From Ptiloglossa arizonensis (lineage: Eukaryota; Arthropoda; Insecta; Hymenoptera; Colletidae): a stretch of 64,000 bases of DNA. Shown in pieces: positions 24,961-37,179 of the stretch. The stretch covers positions 27,236,543 to 27,300,542 of the forward strand of contig NC_135048.1 of assembly GCF_051014685.1 (NCBI RefSeq), read 5' to 3'. How positions within the stretch are numbered: position 1 is the first letter of the stretch; each line of letters starts with the position of its first letter. A program made the translations under genes and the position numbers. The notes beneath the pieces are model-generated. The model made no database searches. It had not been told where the DNA came from and saw only the letters and a list, made by a program, of their open reading frames with translations.

Positions 24961-25139
24961 TGAAAGTGTATAGACTCATCGACTGCTTCTCGACCTGACA
25001 AAATAATCAGAGTGGAACTCGACTGTTACGCAACGAGCAGTCGACCATCGACAAAGTAGTCCAGTGTCAACGAAGCGATTGAACGTCCACTAAAGAGTCG
25101 ATGATAGTATTGCAAAAGATTGAATTACTCTCGCTTGGA

Positions 25140-25830
25140 ACAAGCTACCTCTTCAATGGACCACGTAACTATTTGTTAATTTTAGTAGAAGAAAAGGGAA
25201 TAACCAATATACTCGAGTAACTATTTGTTAATTCTAGTAGAAGAAGAAGAAATAATCGACATACTCGCGTAATTATTTGTTAATTCTAGTAGAAGAAAAA
25301 GGACTAACCAATACACTCGCGTAACTATTTGTTAATTCTAGTAGAAAAAAAGGAATAATCGATATACTCCCAAGTTGTTTGTTAATTCTAGTAGAAAAAA
25401 GGAATAATCGATATACTCGCAAGCTGTTTGTTAATTCTAGTAGAAAAAAAGGAATAATCACCATACACACGTAACTATTTGTTAATTGTAGTAGTTGGAA
25501 AAGGAATAATTGAAATACTCACGTGACTATTTGTTAATTCTAGTAGAAAAAAGGGAATAATCGATATACTCGCAAGCTGTTTGTTAATTATAGTAGAAGA
25601 AAAGGAATAACCACCATACACGCGTAACTATTTGTTAATTCTAGTAGAGAAAAAGGAATAATCGATATACTCGCATAACTATTTGTTAATTCTAGTAGAG
25701 AAAAAGGAATAACCAATATACTCGAGTAACTATTTGTTAATTGTAGTAGAGAAAAAGGAATAACCAATATACTCGAGTAACTATTTGTTAATTGTAGAAA
25801 TACTGGCCTAGCTATTTGTTAGTTCTACTG
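25140..25830. repeat. ~50-58 bp tandem array, about 13 units
   Basis: 'actatttgttaattctagta' recurs every 48-58 bp from 25170 to 25820. Each copy is followed by an A-rich segment of variable length, then 'ggaataatcgatatactcg' or 'ggaataaccaatatactcg'. The A-tract length differs in nearly every unit and accounts for the period variation. Confidence 0.93.
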
Positions 25831-27740
25831 AAAAGGGAAAATAGAGAGTATGAAATACTCTGGAACCCGGTCGTAAGGAATTGTTCCATCTTCGATTTTA
25901 CGTTGTTCCTCTCGTGGAATGCTCGGCGATCCCGTTGCTCCCGAGCAACGAAAGAAGAGACGGATCCCGAAAACCGGCTGAAAAACCCGAGAAGGTCGGC
26001 TAACGGCGGATAAGCGAGACAAATCGCGGTCCGTCCGAGAAGCTCGAAAGCGTGACGATTAACGTGGCCCTGCAGGATTCGAGCGTCGCGAGAAAAGAGA
26101 CCGCTCCTACGGCTACCGTACAAACACGCGTGAAGTCTCCCGAATCCGCGTTCGCGGAGGACAAAGGAAGCTCGCTTCTGTCGAGCCTGTTCTGTGGATG
26201 GAAAACCCCTTCTGGCTACAAGTCCTGAAAATTGTGATTTTCTCGAAACTTCGAACCGTGGTGAGACGATTCACGTTGCACGTGTATTCGAGACCAAGGT
26301 TAGAAAGAAGCGTGATACAACGCGTGACAACGAGGGTGAATCGGTGTTCGAGCGCTATACTCGCTCGTTTCGAGGGGGAAAATGGGTTAGTTGGATCGAA
26401 CTCGATCGATCGTTCAAGAACGCTCGACTGACCGCGAATCACACCTGATACGAATCCGACACTTACGTCTCTAAGTGCTTACCGTGAAATTGATCTATAG
26501 GTCTCCGAGAGCAGGCCATTATCATCGAAGCTCTCGACCGTGGTGTTCTTAATTCGATTGCTTTATTTCACGGGTAACCACCATTTGTAAACAAACATCA
26601 ACGAACCGATTCGTGGTTCGAAAGCGTAACGAATTTCTTGTAAATGTATCCGATCAAGGAAATTTTCTTTGAATTGTTCTGGTCCTCTTCGATGAGCTAC
26701 GGGAATAATATAATTTTCGGTAACGCGAAAAGAGATTTTTTATATTACCTGAACTGAGAAACTTATAAATTAGAATCAAAGTTTAGATAAGAAAATTAGA
26801 AAAATTTGTTAATACGAAAGAATATCGTTGAAGATACAATAGTAACATAATTAACTTGACACACTATTTACTGTGAAATATTCACTGGGAGTTTGTCAGA
26901 GTAAACATAATTAAAATCTAAATGACAGAATTATGTAAATTTATCGATACGAAAAACTAATCGTTTAAAGTACAATAGTAACACAATTAACTTAACAACA
27001 CTTAGTCCTTCTCATTGGAAAATTTGAAGAACATAATTATAATTTCTTCTGCATAATTTCGTGTTATATTCAAAACAATCCATGCTCGTTCCACTTGTAT
27101 GTATTTCTTTCGTGTAAACTAATCGACCCATGGTTACAATTTACCTATTTATGTACATCCAGATATAAATAATTAATTCTCGTGCAACGAAGATGACCCA
27201 AATCAGGGGTTGGAACGTTTGCCATCGAAAGGGGCTTGACTGGATTACTCTCAGCCCCATTTAACGTTGAAAAGTTATTGTCCCCGAAGGCAAGCTTAAT
27301 CTTAAGTCAGCGAATGTTAAGATAACAAACAAACGAACGAACGAACGACTCGGTCGTCGAGACGCTCGCTACTCGCGGAACACTTGTTTCCGTTTCGACG
27401 CCAGAATTCATCGCGGTTTTTCTGCGAGTCTAATCTAATTCCTCGCGAGAACGTTTAATACGTACCTCAAACGTCGCGTTCCGTGGCGTCGCGACGTCTT
27501 AATGGAACGTCAAGTTTATTCTGCTCACTGGGAATCCTCGTTGCTCCGGATGCGGCGTCGAAAGTCGAAAGTCGACGACGCTAATGGCTCGGGTCGACGA
27601 CACGGTTTATCGCGTTCGATTTTTCGCAAAGGAACGTGTCTAAAGTTATACTTTCAAATTCTCATCGATCAGCTACGATATCTAGACTTATGTAAAGGAT
27701 GTCCCAATCATCACCGGTCGATTTACTCTTTGAATAAAAC
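25831..27740. other. Unique DNA, no supported gene
   Basis: CpG-rich from 25850 to 26450, where frames are open on both strands, then AT-rich to 27250 with weakly repeated 'acaatagtaacacaattaac' words at about 26840 and 26980. Positions 27330-27600 are CpG-rich again. A plus frame at 27502-27804 ends in a poly(T) tract. Nothing recognised. Confidence 0.35.
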
Positions 27741-28690
27741 TCAAACGGTTCGAGTAATCTTGATATCTTTTTTTTTTTTTTTAGAGTACAAACTGGGGAG
27801 TTAATAAGGGAAGAAGATATCTTCCAAATGGGAAATTATTGTGGTCTATGGACCGAAAATAGATTAGAATAAATATACGAAATAATTATTAAGTTTGTTT
27901 AATCTTGATATCTTTCCTTTTATTTCAAAGTACAAACTTGGGAGTTAATAAGGGAAAAAGATATTTTCCAAATGGGAAATTATTGTGGTCTATGGACCGA
28001 AAATAGGTTAGAATAAATAAAGGAGTAATATACGAAATAATTATTAAGTTTGTTTAATCTTGATATCTTTTTTTTTATTTCAAAGTACAAACTTGGGAGT
28101 TAATATGGGAAGAAGATATCTTCCAAATGGGAAATTATTGTGGTCTATGGACCGAAAATAGATTAGAATAAATATACGAAATAATTATTAAGTTTGTTTA
28201 ATCTTGATATCTTTCCTTTTATTTCAAAGTACAAACTTGGGAGTTAATAATGGAAGAAGATATCTTCCAAATGGTAAATCATCGTAATTTATGGACTGAA
28301 AATAGATTAGAATAAATAAAGGAGTAATATACGACATAATTCTTAAGTTTGTTTAATCTTGATATCTTTCCTTTTATCTCAAAGTACAAACTTGGGAGTT
28401 AATAACGAAAAAAGATATCTTCTAAATTATCGTAGTATATGAACTAAAAATAGATTAGAATAAATAAAGGAGTAATATACGAAATAATTATTAAGTCTGT
28501 TTAGAAACATGGTGCTAAAGAATAGGAAACAAGAAAAAGTAAAAAAATATTTCAACAAGATACTGTCTAAAATATAACCTATACACACGACTCTAAAATA
28601 GATTTGAATAAATAAAGGACTAATATATACAAAACAATTATTTGCTCTATTTAGACACATGGTGCTGAAGTATAGAAAGCATTGAAGAAG
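27741..28690. repeat. ~150 bp tandem array, five good units plus decayed tail
   Basis: 'aatcttgatatctttt' or a variant occurs at about 27757, 27902, 28057, 28201 and 28356. Spacing alternates near 145 and 155 bp, depending on whether a 'aaggagtaata' segment is present. Shared words are 'gtacaaacttgggagttaat', 'ttccaaatgggaaattattg' and 'tggtctatggaccgaaaata'. Two poorer units follow to 28690, with a new 'acatggtgct' segment. The first unit starts with a 14 T run. Confidence 0.92.
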
Positions 28691-29089
28691 AATAAATATT
28701 CGAAAATTTCAAACGAGGTAATTAATTCTTTAATTAATACAAAGTGTACGAATATATTTGATAAAATATAACACGTTTTGATTCTAGAAGAATTTTATTC
28801 GTTTAAGAAAAAACAACGAAAATAATACTCAGTAACCCTAATCGAAGACTGACGTACCCGGCACTTTAATCGCCTCACGCCTACAACGAACGAGGGATAA
28901 GAAAAAACCAATCACGGGGAGTTTTCCCAATGGGATTCCACTCGGGCTAGATTTCCGAAATAATATATCATTGCAATATGACAACATTGCTTATAATACC
29001 TACCTACTGTCTAAGAAATAAAATACGGTAAGAACTCGATCAGTCGAGATAATCGTTGCCCAAATTGAGTCTCTGGATAAAGTCACAAT
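28691..29089. other. AT-rich unique DNA
   Basis: 400 bp of non-repetitive AT-rich sequence with no open frame or RNA gene that I can support. Confidence 0.35.
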
Positions 29090-29490
29090 AAATGAAAAAT
29101 TTAATTACTTGGAAGATACTTCGATTTTGTCTCAACAATACGTTTTTGGTTATTTTACCTCGTGGTCTCAATGTAAATGGACTGTTTCACGATTAATTGT
29201 ACAATGATTTTAAGAAAAATGATACTTGAAAATTAATCTGGTATACGTGGACTTATGTAGACTACTCTGATGGGTTTTATATAGAATAGTAAATGAAAAA
29301 TTTAGTTATTCAAAAGATGCCTCGATTTTGTCTCGAAAATACGTTTTTGGTTATTTTCCCTCGTGGTCTCGATTTAAATGGACTGTCTCACGATTAATTG
29401 TACAATGATTTTAAGAAAAATGATACTTGAAAATTAATCTGGTACACGTGCACCTATGTAGACTACTGCGATGAGTTTTGTATAGGACAC
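29090..29490. repeat. ~200 bp direct duplication
   Basis: Two adjacent copies of about 200 bp (29090-29289 and 29290-29490). Shared words include 'ttttggttattttacctcgt' (one change), 'cacgattaattgtacaatga' and 'gatacttgaaaattaatctg'. Similarity is about 90% by eye. Confidence 0.9.
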
Positions 29491-29902
29491 TATGTCAGGT
29501 AGTGTTTACTATCGGTATTTACCTATTAATCCGTTCTTGAGGTTCGCGAAAGACACTTTAAGCGTTTGTAGTGAAATCCATAACGCCAGTTATGAATTAC
29601 GTATACGTGTATTACATTGACAGAACAATTTTGAATCCAATTTCTTGTGGTCATATTTCTTCAAATGATTATCATTTTATATCTCAAATTCGAAGGAAAT
29701 CTTACGTCCCTTATCCCTTGTATTATTTAAATAAACAGAGACTTTACCGAAATTCCCAAAACTTCTACAATTTTCATTATTTTAATATAAAAGAAATTAT
29801 ATACACACTTGAAATATAGAGAAAAAATGCGCGTATAAAACTGATAAAAAAATATACTACCGTTTCGTTTAAAAAAAAATCTCAAAGTTTGCTCAAAAAA
29901 TT

Positions 29903-29957
29903 GCACTACAGACCGAAGTATCCACTCGAGTCGCTTAATCGAGGTCCCCTGTCGTGC
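29903..29957 (+). other. Hairpin element, copy 1 of 4
   Basis: Outer arms 'gcactacag' and 'ctgtcgtgc' pair at 8 of 9 positions. An inner stem 'ctcga' pairs with 'tcgag' around the loop 'gtcgcttaa'. Present only in long units of the surrounding array. It could act as an RNA or DNA secondary structure; no transcript is known from the sequence alone. Confidence 0.6.
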
Positions 29958-30210
29958 AGAGCAAAAGAGGAGATCTTTCACTAGTAATAAAGACATCTGA
30001 ATCAAACAGAGGCGTAGGAAAGATTAAGAGACACGTACAACCTCGATAAAAGAATACATTACTATTTTGTTTAAATATATATGAAAGTTTAGTAATAAAG
30101 ACATCTAAATCAAACAGAGGCATAGGAAAGGTTAAGAGACACGTACAACCTCGATAAAAGAATACACTTCCGTTTTGTTTAAAAAAATTTCAAAGTTTGT
30201 TCAAAAAATT

Positions 30211-30265
30211 GCACTACAGACCGAAATATCCACTCGAGTCGCTTAATCGAGGTCCCCTGTCGTGC
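30211..30265 (+). other. Hairpin element, copy 2 of 4
   Basis: Differs from copy 1 by a single change in the unpaired region ('gaagtatcc' to 'gaaatatcc'). Both stems are intact. Confidence 0.6.
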
Positions 30266-30626
30266 AGAGCAAAAGAGGAGATCTTTCACAAATAATAAAG
30301 ATATCTGAATCAAACAGAGCCGTAGGAAAGATTAAGAGACACGTACAACCTCGATAAAAGAATATATTACTGTTTTGTTTAAATATATATGAAAGTTTAG
30401 TAATAAAGACATCTAAATCAAACAGAGACGTAGGAAAGGTTAAGAGACACGCACAACCTCGATAAAAGAATACTTTACTGTTTTGTTTAAATATATATGA
30501 AAGTTTAGTAATAAAGACACCTGAATCAAACAGAGACGTAGGAAAGATTAAGAGACACGTACAACCTCGATAAAAGAATACATTACTATTTTGTTTAAAA
30601 AAATGTGAAAATTCGCTCGAAAAATT

Positions 30627-30681
30627 GCACTACAGACCGAAATATCCACTCGAGTCGCTTAATCGAGGTCCCCTGTCGTGC
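30627..30681 (+). other. Hairpin element, copy 3 of 4
   Basis: Identical to copy 2 across both stems and the loop. Confidence 0.6.
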
Positions 30682-30826
30682 AGAGCAAAAGAGGAGATCT
30701 TTCACTAGTAATAGAGACATATGAATCAAACAGAGGCGTAGGAAAGATTAAGAGACACGCACAACCTCGATAAAAGAACACATTACCGTTTTGTTTAAAA
30801 AAAATTCAAAGTTTGTTCAAAAAATT

Positions 30827-30881
30827 GCACTACAGACCGAAATATCCATTCGAGTCGCTTAATCGAGGTCCCTTGTCGTGC
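30827..30881 (+). other. Hairpin element, copy 4 of 4 (diverged)
   Basis: Two stem bases changed relative to the other copies: 'ctcga' to 'ttcga' and 'ctgtcgtgc' to 'ttgtcgtgc'. Both are C to T opposite G, so both pairs would remain as G-U wobbles in an RNA of this strand. The flanking 'gtgcagagc' became 'gtgccgaga', outside the stem. Confidence 0.55.
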
Positions 30882-30950
30882 CGAGAAAAAGAGGAGATTT
30901 TTCCGCGAGTAATAAAGACGTCTGGATCAAATAGACGGAGGGGTAGCGAA

Positions 30951-33129
30951 GAGGAAGAGATGCAACGCGAGGAGGGAAATGAAATTGACGGCGGGGGATG
31001 TCGCGTTTCCGGTGCGCGGCTCCAGATCGATGCATAGAGGAACGTGGCGGAATAAGACGGAAAAGAAGATCCATTGGTGAAACGACGAGCATCGAGAGAC
31101 AGCGGCCGTGACGAACCAAGGACTCTCGAAACGCTGTTCCAGTTTAACGCTGGACCCGTCGCGTGACGAAGAAGCAACATTTGCGCAGCAATTTCATCCT
31201 GCATCAGAAGGGGCCCGGTCCCGGTACTTTGTACCAAAAATTGAGGGTGCTTTGTAATTTTCTTCTGGTTTTTTTCCTTATCTTTTTTTTCTTTTCTTCT
31301 TCCTCCGTCTTCCCTCTCGACGAAGAAATAATTGGATCGGAATGAAAATTATTAAGCGGCTACTTCTTTCGCCACTCTGTGGCAACCTGGAACGCAAATA
31401 CGAGCGGTAACCGAGCACGAGGAAAACACCGAGCCTCGTATAATTTAATTGCAAGTTCATTTACCAAGTATACGGCGAGTCGGGAGTTAAGTTGTTCGTG
31501 AGGTGTATATCGCGTAAACGGAGCGTTTCGTTCAAAACACGCTACCTAATTATCTCTGCCCGCAGCAACTATACGAAACAATTCGCGGATAATTTCAAGG
31601 TTGTACATGTTGCAAGAATCTTTCACTCGTTGTACCCGGGAGGACTTCTTATTCGTGGAATTTTTAAGATTGCCGGTATACTTTGCGATTCGGGAACAGG
31701 GTTCATTTTTTACGAACATTTTATAATGCTAGATTGTTCAATAAGTTGAACAATTTGAACAGTGAACGGTATAGTTGTTCACTGAACAAGTGTAGTTCAA
31801 GTATACGTGGATCTAACCCAGATATTGTACTAGGTTTCTAGGTTACTCAATAAGTATTGAACAGTACTACATTGAACAGTTCAATAAGTTTTATAGAACG
31901 ACAAAAATGATCGAAAAACCTATTATTTAATTGTATATTCAACGCTAGAACCATCAATAAGATTAATTCGACTTGTTTGAAACTTATTTTTGAAATCAAT
32001 CATCAACGGTGTCTTCACTTATACAATATTCATGGGTAATTATAAAAATACACAACTTATGGTACTTGTAAATTATTTAACTTCGAAGAATAGTAATATG
32101 TTCACCGTTGGTAGTTTTAGCGTTACAAAGATGATCACTGTGGTGCTACAGTGCACTCAAATTAGAGATCTGAAGATTTGCGTGAAAATAAAATTTGCTC
32201 GGACAATATTTAACATAATATTTACACGTTCGATTCAATACGAAAAATCTTGGAAGATGCCAGACTCTCGAACTCTCTTTGAATAACTTCAAAGCTTTGC
32301 ATTCGAGCGAACGGCGGGCACCGGGGCTATTCTGACCCAAACCTGAATTTTATTAGTTCGTATTGGAATATTTTTCTGGTTGGTGCATCGCACGTGTATT
32401 CAAGTTTCGTATTGGGTGCACCCAATCTTCGTTGAACGATTTCTTACACGCACAATATATATTCATTCGGTTCTTCGTCACTCAATTACATCTGTACACC
32501 CACCGACCCCGCTTTCTTGTTTCTTTGCGTGGTCTTTAAATAACCGACGATGAATGTGAGAATTGGTTTCGCTCGGTACTGAATTTAGATCCCTGCTGGG
32601 AAACTATCCACTGTATTTAAAATAAAAATAAAATTAAAACATCCGGTGAAATGTTTCATAGAAGAAGAATGTGGCGAGAGTAGAGCAAAGAAATAAATAT
32701 AGTATCGGGAAAGTGGGCGAAGGGATGAAACTCGCGCGCAGCGTTCCACGAACGGGACCACCGAAACGAAACGAAACAACGGAGTTCCATTTCGCGCGAT
32801 TAACGCATATCGAGTAACCGTGGCTTTCTTGCAGCCGCGTTCGAAAAATCGAGGAAACCCCGGCCGAAGAAAGCATCCTAAGAACCGAGTAAAAACGCGC
32901 GACGCGACGCGTCCCTGCGATCCACCTATGCCGCAGGGGACCACCCGCACGCAAACCGCGTCGCTCTCTTCTCTTTGCCTCCCACCTTCTCCTCCCCTTT
33001 TTCCTCCTTCTTCTCCACCTCCTTTTCCTGCGTCTCCACCTCCTTCCCCCCACCCCTTCGTGCCCCTCGCCGCCAACAACTTGCCCTTTCCCTTGTTTCT
33101 TCTCGTTTCTTACCCACCCCCCTTTCTCT
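30951..33129. other. Unique DNA with a poly-pyrimidine end
   Basis: CpG-rich to about 31250, then mixed. A minus frame (30830-31237) is open across the last array unit and unique DNA but is not recognisable. Positions 31260-31320 are T-rich on +. Positions 32965-33130 are C/T-rich on +, leading into the next array. No supported gene. Confidence 0.35.
31725..31915. mobile_element. Cluster of decayed mariner-end-like words
   Basis: 'ttgttcaataagttgaacaa' at about 31733, 'aggttactcaataagtattg' at about 31840 and 'gttcaataagttttatagaa' at about 31880 each resemble the right terminal inverted repeat of the mariner derivative at 16911-17080 ('ggttgttcaataagttt' when reverse-complemented). Orientation and order do not form one clean element, so this may be nested or rearranged remains. 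Chance AT-rich similarity is possible. Confidence 0.35.
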
Positions 33130-34580
33130 GGATGTTTTACTCGGTCTCTCTCTTTCTCTCTTGAAATGTTTCTCTTAGCTGCTGTCTTTCTGTATAGATC
33201 TTTCTTTTTGAGTCTCTCGGTGAATCTTTCTCTCTATGGATGTTTCTCTCAGTCTCTCTCTCTCTCTCCGTCTTTTAAAATATTTATCTCAGTTTCAATC
33301 TCTTTTTCGCTGTTTCTTTCACTGGATGTTTCTCTCAGATGCTCTTTCTTTCTCTTTTAAAATACTTTTCTTTGTTTCAATCTCTTTTACTGTGTTTCTT
33401 TCGCCGGATGTTTCTCTCGGTTGCTCATTCTTTCTCTGGATGTTTCTCTCGGTCTTTCTCTTTCTCTTTCTGGATGTTTTCTAAATCTCTCTCTCTCTCT
33501 TTAATTGCGTCTCTCAATCGCTCTCTTTCTCTCTAGATGTATCTCTCAGTCTCTCTCTTTCCCTCTAGATGTATCTCTCAGTCTCTCTCTTTCCCTCTAG
33601 ATATATCTCTCAGTCTCTCTCTTTCCCTCTAGATATATCTCTCAGTCTCTCTCTTTCTCTCTAGATGTATCTCTCAGTATCTCTCTCTCTCTCTCTAGAT
33701 GTGTCTCTCAGTTTCTCTCTCTCTCTCTCTCTCTCTCTTTTAAAATGTTTCTCTTAAAGCTTCTCTCTCTTTCTCTCTGTTTCTTTCTCCAAATGTTTCG
33801 CCCAGTTGCTCTTTCTTTCTCTGGATGTTTCTCTCAGTCTTTCTCTTTTTGGATGTTCTATAAATCTCTCTTTAACTGCGTCTCCCAATCGCTCTCTTTC
33901 TCTCCAGATGTATCTCTCAGACTCTCTCTTTCCCTCTAGATGTATCTCTCAGTCTCTCTCTTTCTCTCTAGATGTTTCTCTCAGTCTTTCTCTTTCTCTC
34001 TACATCTGTCTCTCAGTTTCTCTCTTTTCCATTCTAGATAATTTCCTCATTTTCTTTCTCTCTAGATATCCCTCTAAGTCTCTCTCCTTTTCTCTATATC
34101 TGTTTCCCACTTTCTTTCTTTCTCTCTCTGGATGTTTCCTCAGTCTCTCTCTCTCACTCTCTAGATGTCCCCCTAAGTCTCCCTCTTTCTCTCCACATTT
34201 TTCTCCCACTTTCTTTCTTTCTCTCTCTGGATATTTCCTCAGTCTTTCTCTCTCTCTCTCTCTCTAGATGTCCCTGTAAGTCTCTCTCTTCTCTCCACAT
34301 TTTTCTCCCACTTCCTTTCTCTCTCTCTTTCTGGATATTTCCCTCAGTCTCTCTCTTACTTTCTCTTTCTCTCTAGACGTCCCTCCAACTGTTCCTCTTT
34401 CTCTCTCTCACTCTTTCTCTCCAGATGTTCCTATCGATCTTTCTCTTTCCCTCTAGACGCATCTCTCGGTCACTCTCGTCCCCTCTAGACGCATCTCTCG
34501 GTCACTCTCGTCCCCTCTAGACGCATCTCTCGTTCACCCTCTTCCACTCTAGCCGCGTCCACAGTTTCACCTCTCTCACT
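33130..34580 (+). repeat. Polypyrimidine minisatellite, ~32 bp unit
   Basis: Almost 1.5 kb of C/T-dominated + strand. The clearest unit is 32 bp, 'ctctagatgtatctctcagt' followed by 'ctctctctttcc', repeated with period 32 between 33540 and 33700 and more irregularly on both sides. Each unit carries a TCTAGA-type site. The long Ser/Leu/Phe frames on + and Glu/Arg/Lys frames on - are repeat artefacts. Strand asymmetry suggests triplex (H-DNA) potential. Confidence 0.92.
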
Positions 34581-35924
34581 CTCCGGATGTTTCCTTCGGT
34601 CTCTCTCGATCTGGTTAGACGTTACCCTCGGTGTCTCTCGTGGTGGTTTCGCTCTCCGTTGCGGCCCAGGCGGATGGAAACGGAGCGAGCGAGCAAGCGA
34701 GCGCGTATTTACGAGTCGACCGGACTTTACAAATGGACAACCCTCCTCGTTTCTGGGGCAAGGTGTCGCACGTGGCCCCGGGAGTCGTCTTTCGAGCGCC
34801 CTCCCGGTTGTCGTGGGGCGCCACCCGCGCCGATCCGAGCCGAACTGAAACGGCCCGGACGAGATAATAGGAAACGGTAATAATATATCGCATCGTAAAA
34901 CAGGATGAAATACAGGCGGGGGACGACTTTTTATCCCCGGACGTCTGCTCCGATACCCGAGCGTTCCGCGAGCCGCGATTTTTTGCCGCCCGTATATTCG
35001 CTCGTAATCCGACGACCGGCCGAGTCTAACCCTTCTCGTCCTGAATTAATTATTTTAATACGAAACATTTATTTTTTCGTCGGGAGCATCGGCGCCGCGG
35101 GATCGCGGGACCGCTCGTGCGTGGAAATTACCGCACGCGCGTCTAACAGAGAATTTCGAACGAAACGGAGCTCGTACAATCAAAAATGAAACACGTGAGA
35201 ATAAAAAATGAAACACGCTTTTCCATGTTTTGGAATCCAAGTTTCGGGAGGATCGATTCCTTTCGAAGGTAAAAATAAAATGGAGTACGAATGTACGGTC
35301 GATTACTTTGCGAAAATGGGAATAAAAAGTGGGGTACAATGTGTGCTTTTAAGATTCTATATATTTATACGCGCATCACCTGTGATAGAGAACTTTTGAA
35401 ACTGAAAGTAAAGAATAAAGTCTCGTGCTTCTGAGCTTTTTGTATGTGTATTTATCCATTGTGATTTTGGATCGTTTTGAAAGTAAGGAAAAAGTAGTTT
35501 TTTTCTTTTCGCGTTTCAGCGACGTTTGTCTTTCCAATTATTATATCATAGAGAAGGAAACGAAGAAGCAGTAAATAATCTAGAAACGGGTGTAAGCATT
35601 CGGGACCCCGAAATTCCTCCCAAGATCAATGGGCCAATAAAAATAAGTTGGGGTCGGCCAGGGCCGAGAAGAACACCAGGGTGAAATTTCCTCTCGTACG
35701 GATATTAATTTTAATTATCCTCTTGGATAGTAAATTCCGTGTTCATTTATAGACATTTGTAAACCTTGCACTTCCCTCCGGTAGGAGGGGTCCGGTGTCG
35801 CTCACCGAAGCTTACGTTTGTTTTTCTACGGTAGGTAGTTAAGATTAGTTTGTTTTCGTTCAAAATGGTGGCTTCCTGTTCGGCCGCGTGCTGTCACGTT
35901 GGAAAAATTGTGTGAATATTATAC

Positions 35925-35925
35925 A

Positions 35926-35956
<31 letters not shown>
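35925..35956. repeat. (CT)n-(TA)n microsatellite
   Basis: Five to six CT dinucleotides pass directly into about eleven TA dinucleotides and end in 'cacac'. Confidence 0.9.
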
Positions 35957-36311
35957 CACACGCGTACGGTATCTTATTACCATACGTTATATCGAACGGA
36001 AATTTTGTAATATCATTTCCATTATTTATTAACGTCGAAAACCAATTTTCGGACGATAATGGCAACGCGTGTACCTTTTATCTTGAATTTTCGTCCCGTT
36101 AATGGCAAACGAGATAATTGTGGATTTTTATTCCGCGCCTCGATCGAGGACGCTGCCTCGTTACCAGTTCTAAAATTATGAAATATAAATTACACGCGAT
36201 TAAATGCTTGTTCGTTATAACAGTACGCGGTACGCACGGTGTGCGTGCAATTTCGACGACATTTTCGTCGCGCGCTCCGCAACTCGAAAACAAGATAACT
36301 CAAAGAGGACT

Positions 36312-36373
36312 TGAAAAAAGAAAAAAAAAAAATATATATATATAAAAAAATATACATATATATATATATATAT
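36312..36373. repeat. Poly(A)-(TA)n microsatellite
   Basis: An A-rich run (36312-36331) passes into TA dinucleotides interrupted by 'aaaaaa' and one 'tac', ending at 'tatttcg'. Confidence 0.9.
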
Positions 36374-37179
36374 TTCGTACGCGCGCCACCGAGTAATAAT
36401 TCCGTGGACTTTCATTTCACGCCCAGCCAACAAATGTCCCGTGGCACAGCTGTTTTTGACAAATCCGGTAATCATATTTCATCCCCCGGCGGAACTTTGC
36501 CGGCGAGCATCGACTGCTCGTATTCAACGTTTTTCAACCCGGGGGACGGGGAAAGATGGACGTATTTTCCAGCGGGAAATTTCCGCGATTTTTTTTTCTC
36601 TTTTTTTTTTTTTATTTTTTTCTCCCCGTTCACATCCGGGAGAACAAAGCAGAAACGAAACGAATCGCGAGCAGAAGAGTGCAGCGACGACCAGCGACGT
36701 CGAAGATCGCCGATAAGATTATCGAGAATCGTATCGAAAGGCGTCGATTCATCGGACGATATAATAGAGATATCGACGACGTGGGTAACAACGACGGAAG
36801 CGGACGAGTCAACAATGATAAAATATGGTTTCGTAAGAAGATTATACGTAAGAAGTTCACGAAATGATTTATCGACTTCCTCGTTAATTTCCTCTACAGA
36901 CGACATTGTGTTGTTTTCTAGCGAAGTTGCTCGAAACACTTCTCGGTAAATCCAATTACATCGTAGATAGCATCGAGAGGTTGAAAGGGGAAGTTTTAGA
37001 ATTGAGGTACCATTGCTGATAAAAGTACGTGTTTCTTACTTCTGGCAGAGTGTACGAAGATTCGAACACAGGGGTGTACCTTGGAAGTTGACCATCGTTA
37101 GTAGGAAAACTCATCTCTTGTTTTTGGGAAGCTACGAAATTTCAGAAAAATTGAGAAACGTTCGTTCTGGTCTGATTTT

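Larger units (their letters stand above)
29825..30950. repeat. Tandem array of long and short units; long units carry a hairpin
   Basis: Seven units share 'aggaaagattaagagacacg' and 'acaacctcgataaaagaata'. Order is long, short, long, short, short, long, long. Short units (~115 bp) join 'gaaagttt' directly to 'agtaataaag'. Long units (~200 bp) have about 100 bp inserted at that point, containing 'aaaaattgcactacagaccg', 'cgcttaatcgaggtcccctg' and 'caaaagaggagatctttcac'. The last unit is more diverged and runs into unique DNA near 30950. Confidence 0.92.
34581..37179. other. Unique DNA with several microsatellites
   Basis: CpG-rich at 34600-35170, then mixed. Frames overlap on both strands at 34587-34893 and 36311-36949 without recognisable domains. 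Microsatellites: (CT)n/(TA)n 35925-35956, poly(A)/(TA)n 36312-36373, poly(T) 36589-36623. Near 35864 the word 'caaaatggtggc' resembles a YY1/Pho-type site, with no other promoter evidence. Confidence 0.4.

Noticed and set aside
29903..30881. tRNA or tRNA-like reading of the hairpin module
   Set aside because: No T-loop consensus (gttcra), no seven-base acceptor stem and no anticodon arm of the expected size.
36472..36906. Minus-strand ATG frame of 145 codons with a protein-like N-terminal half
   Set aside because: The frame runs through a poly(T/A) tract into a Lys run, and the opposite strand is equally open; third-position use is not biased as at 38491-38904.
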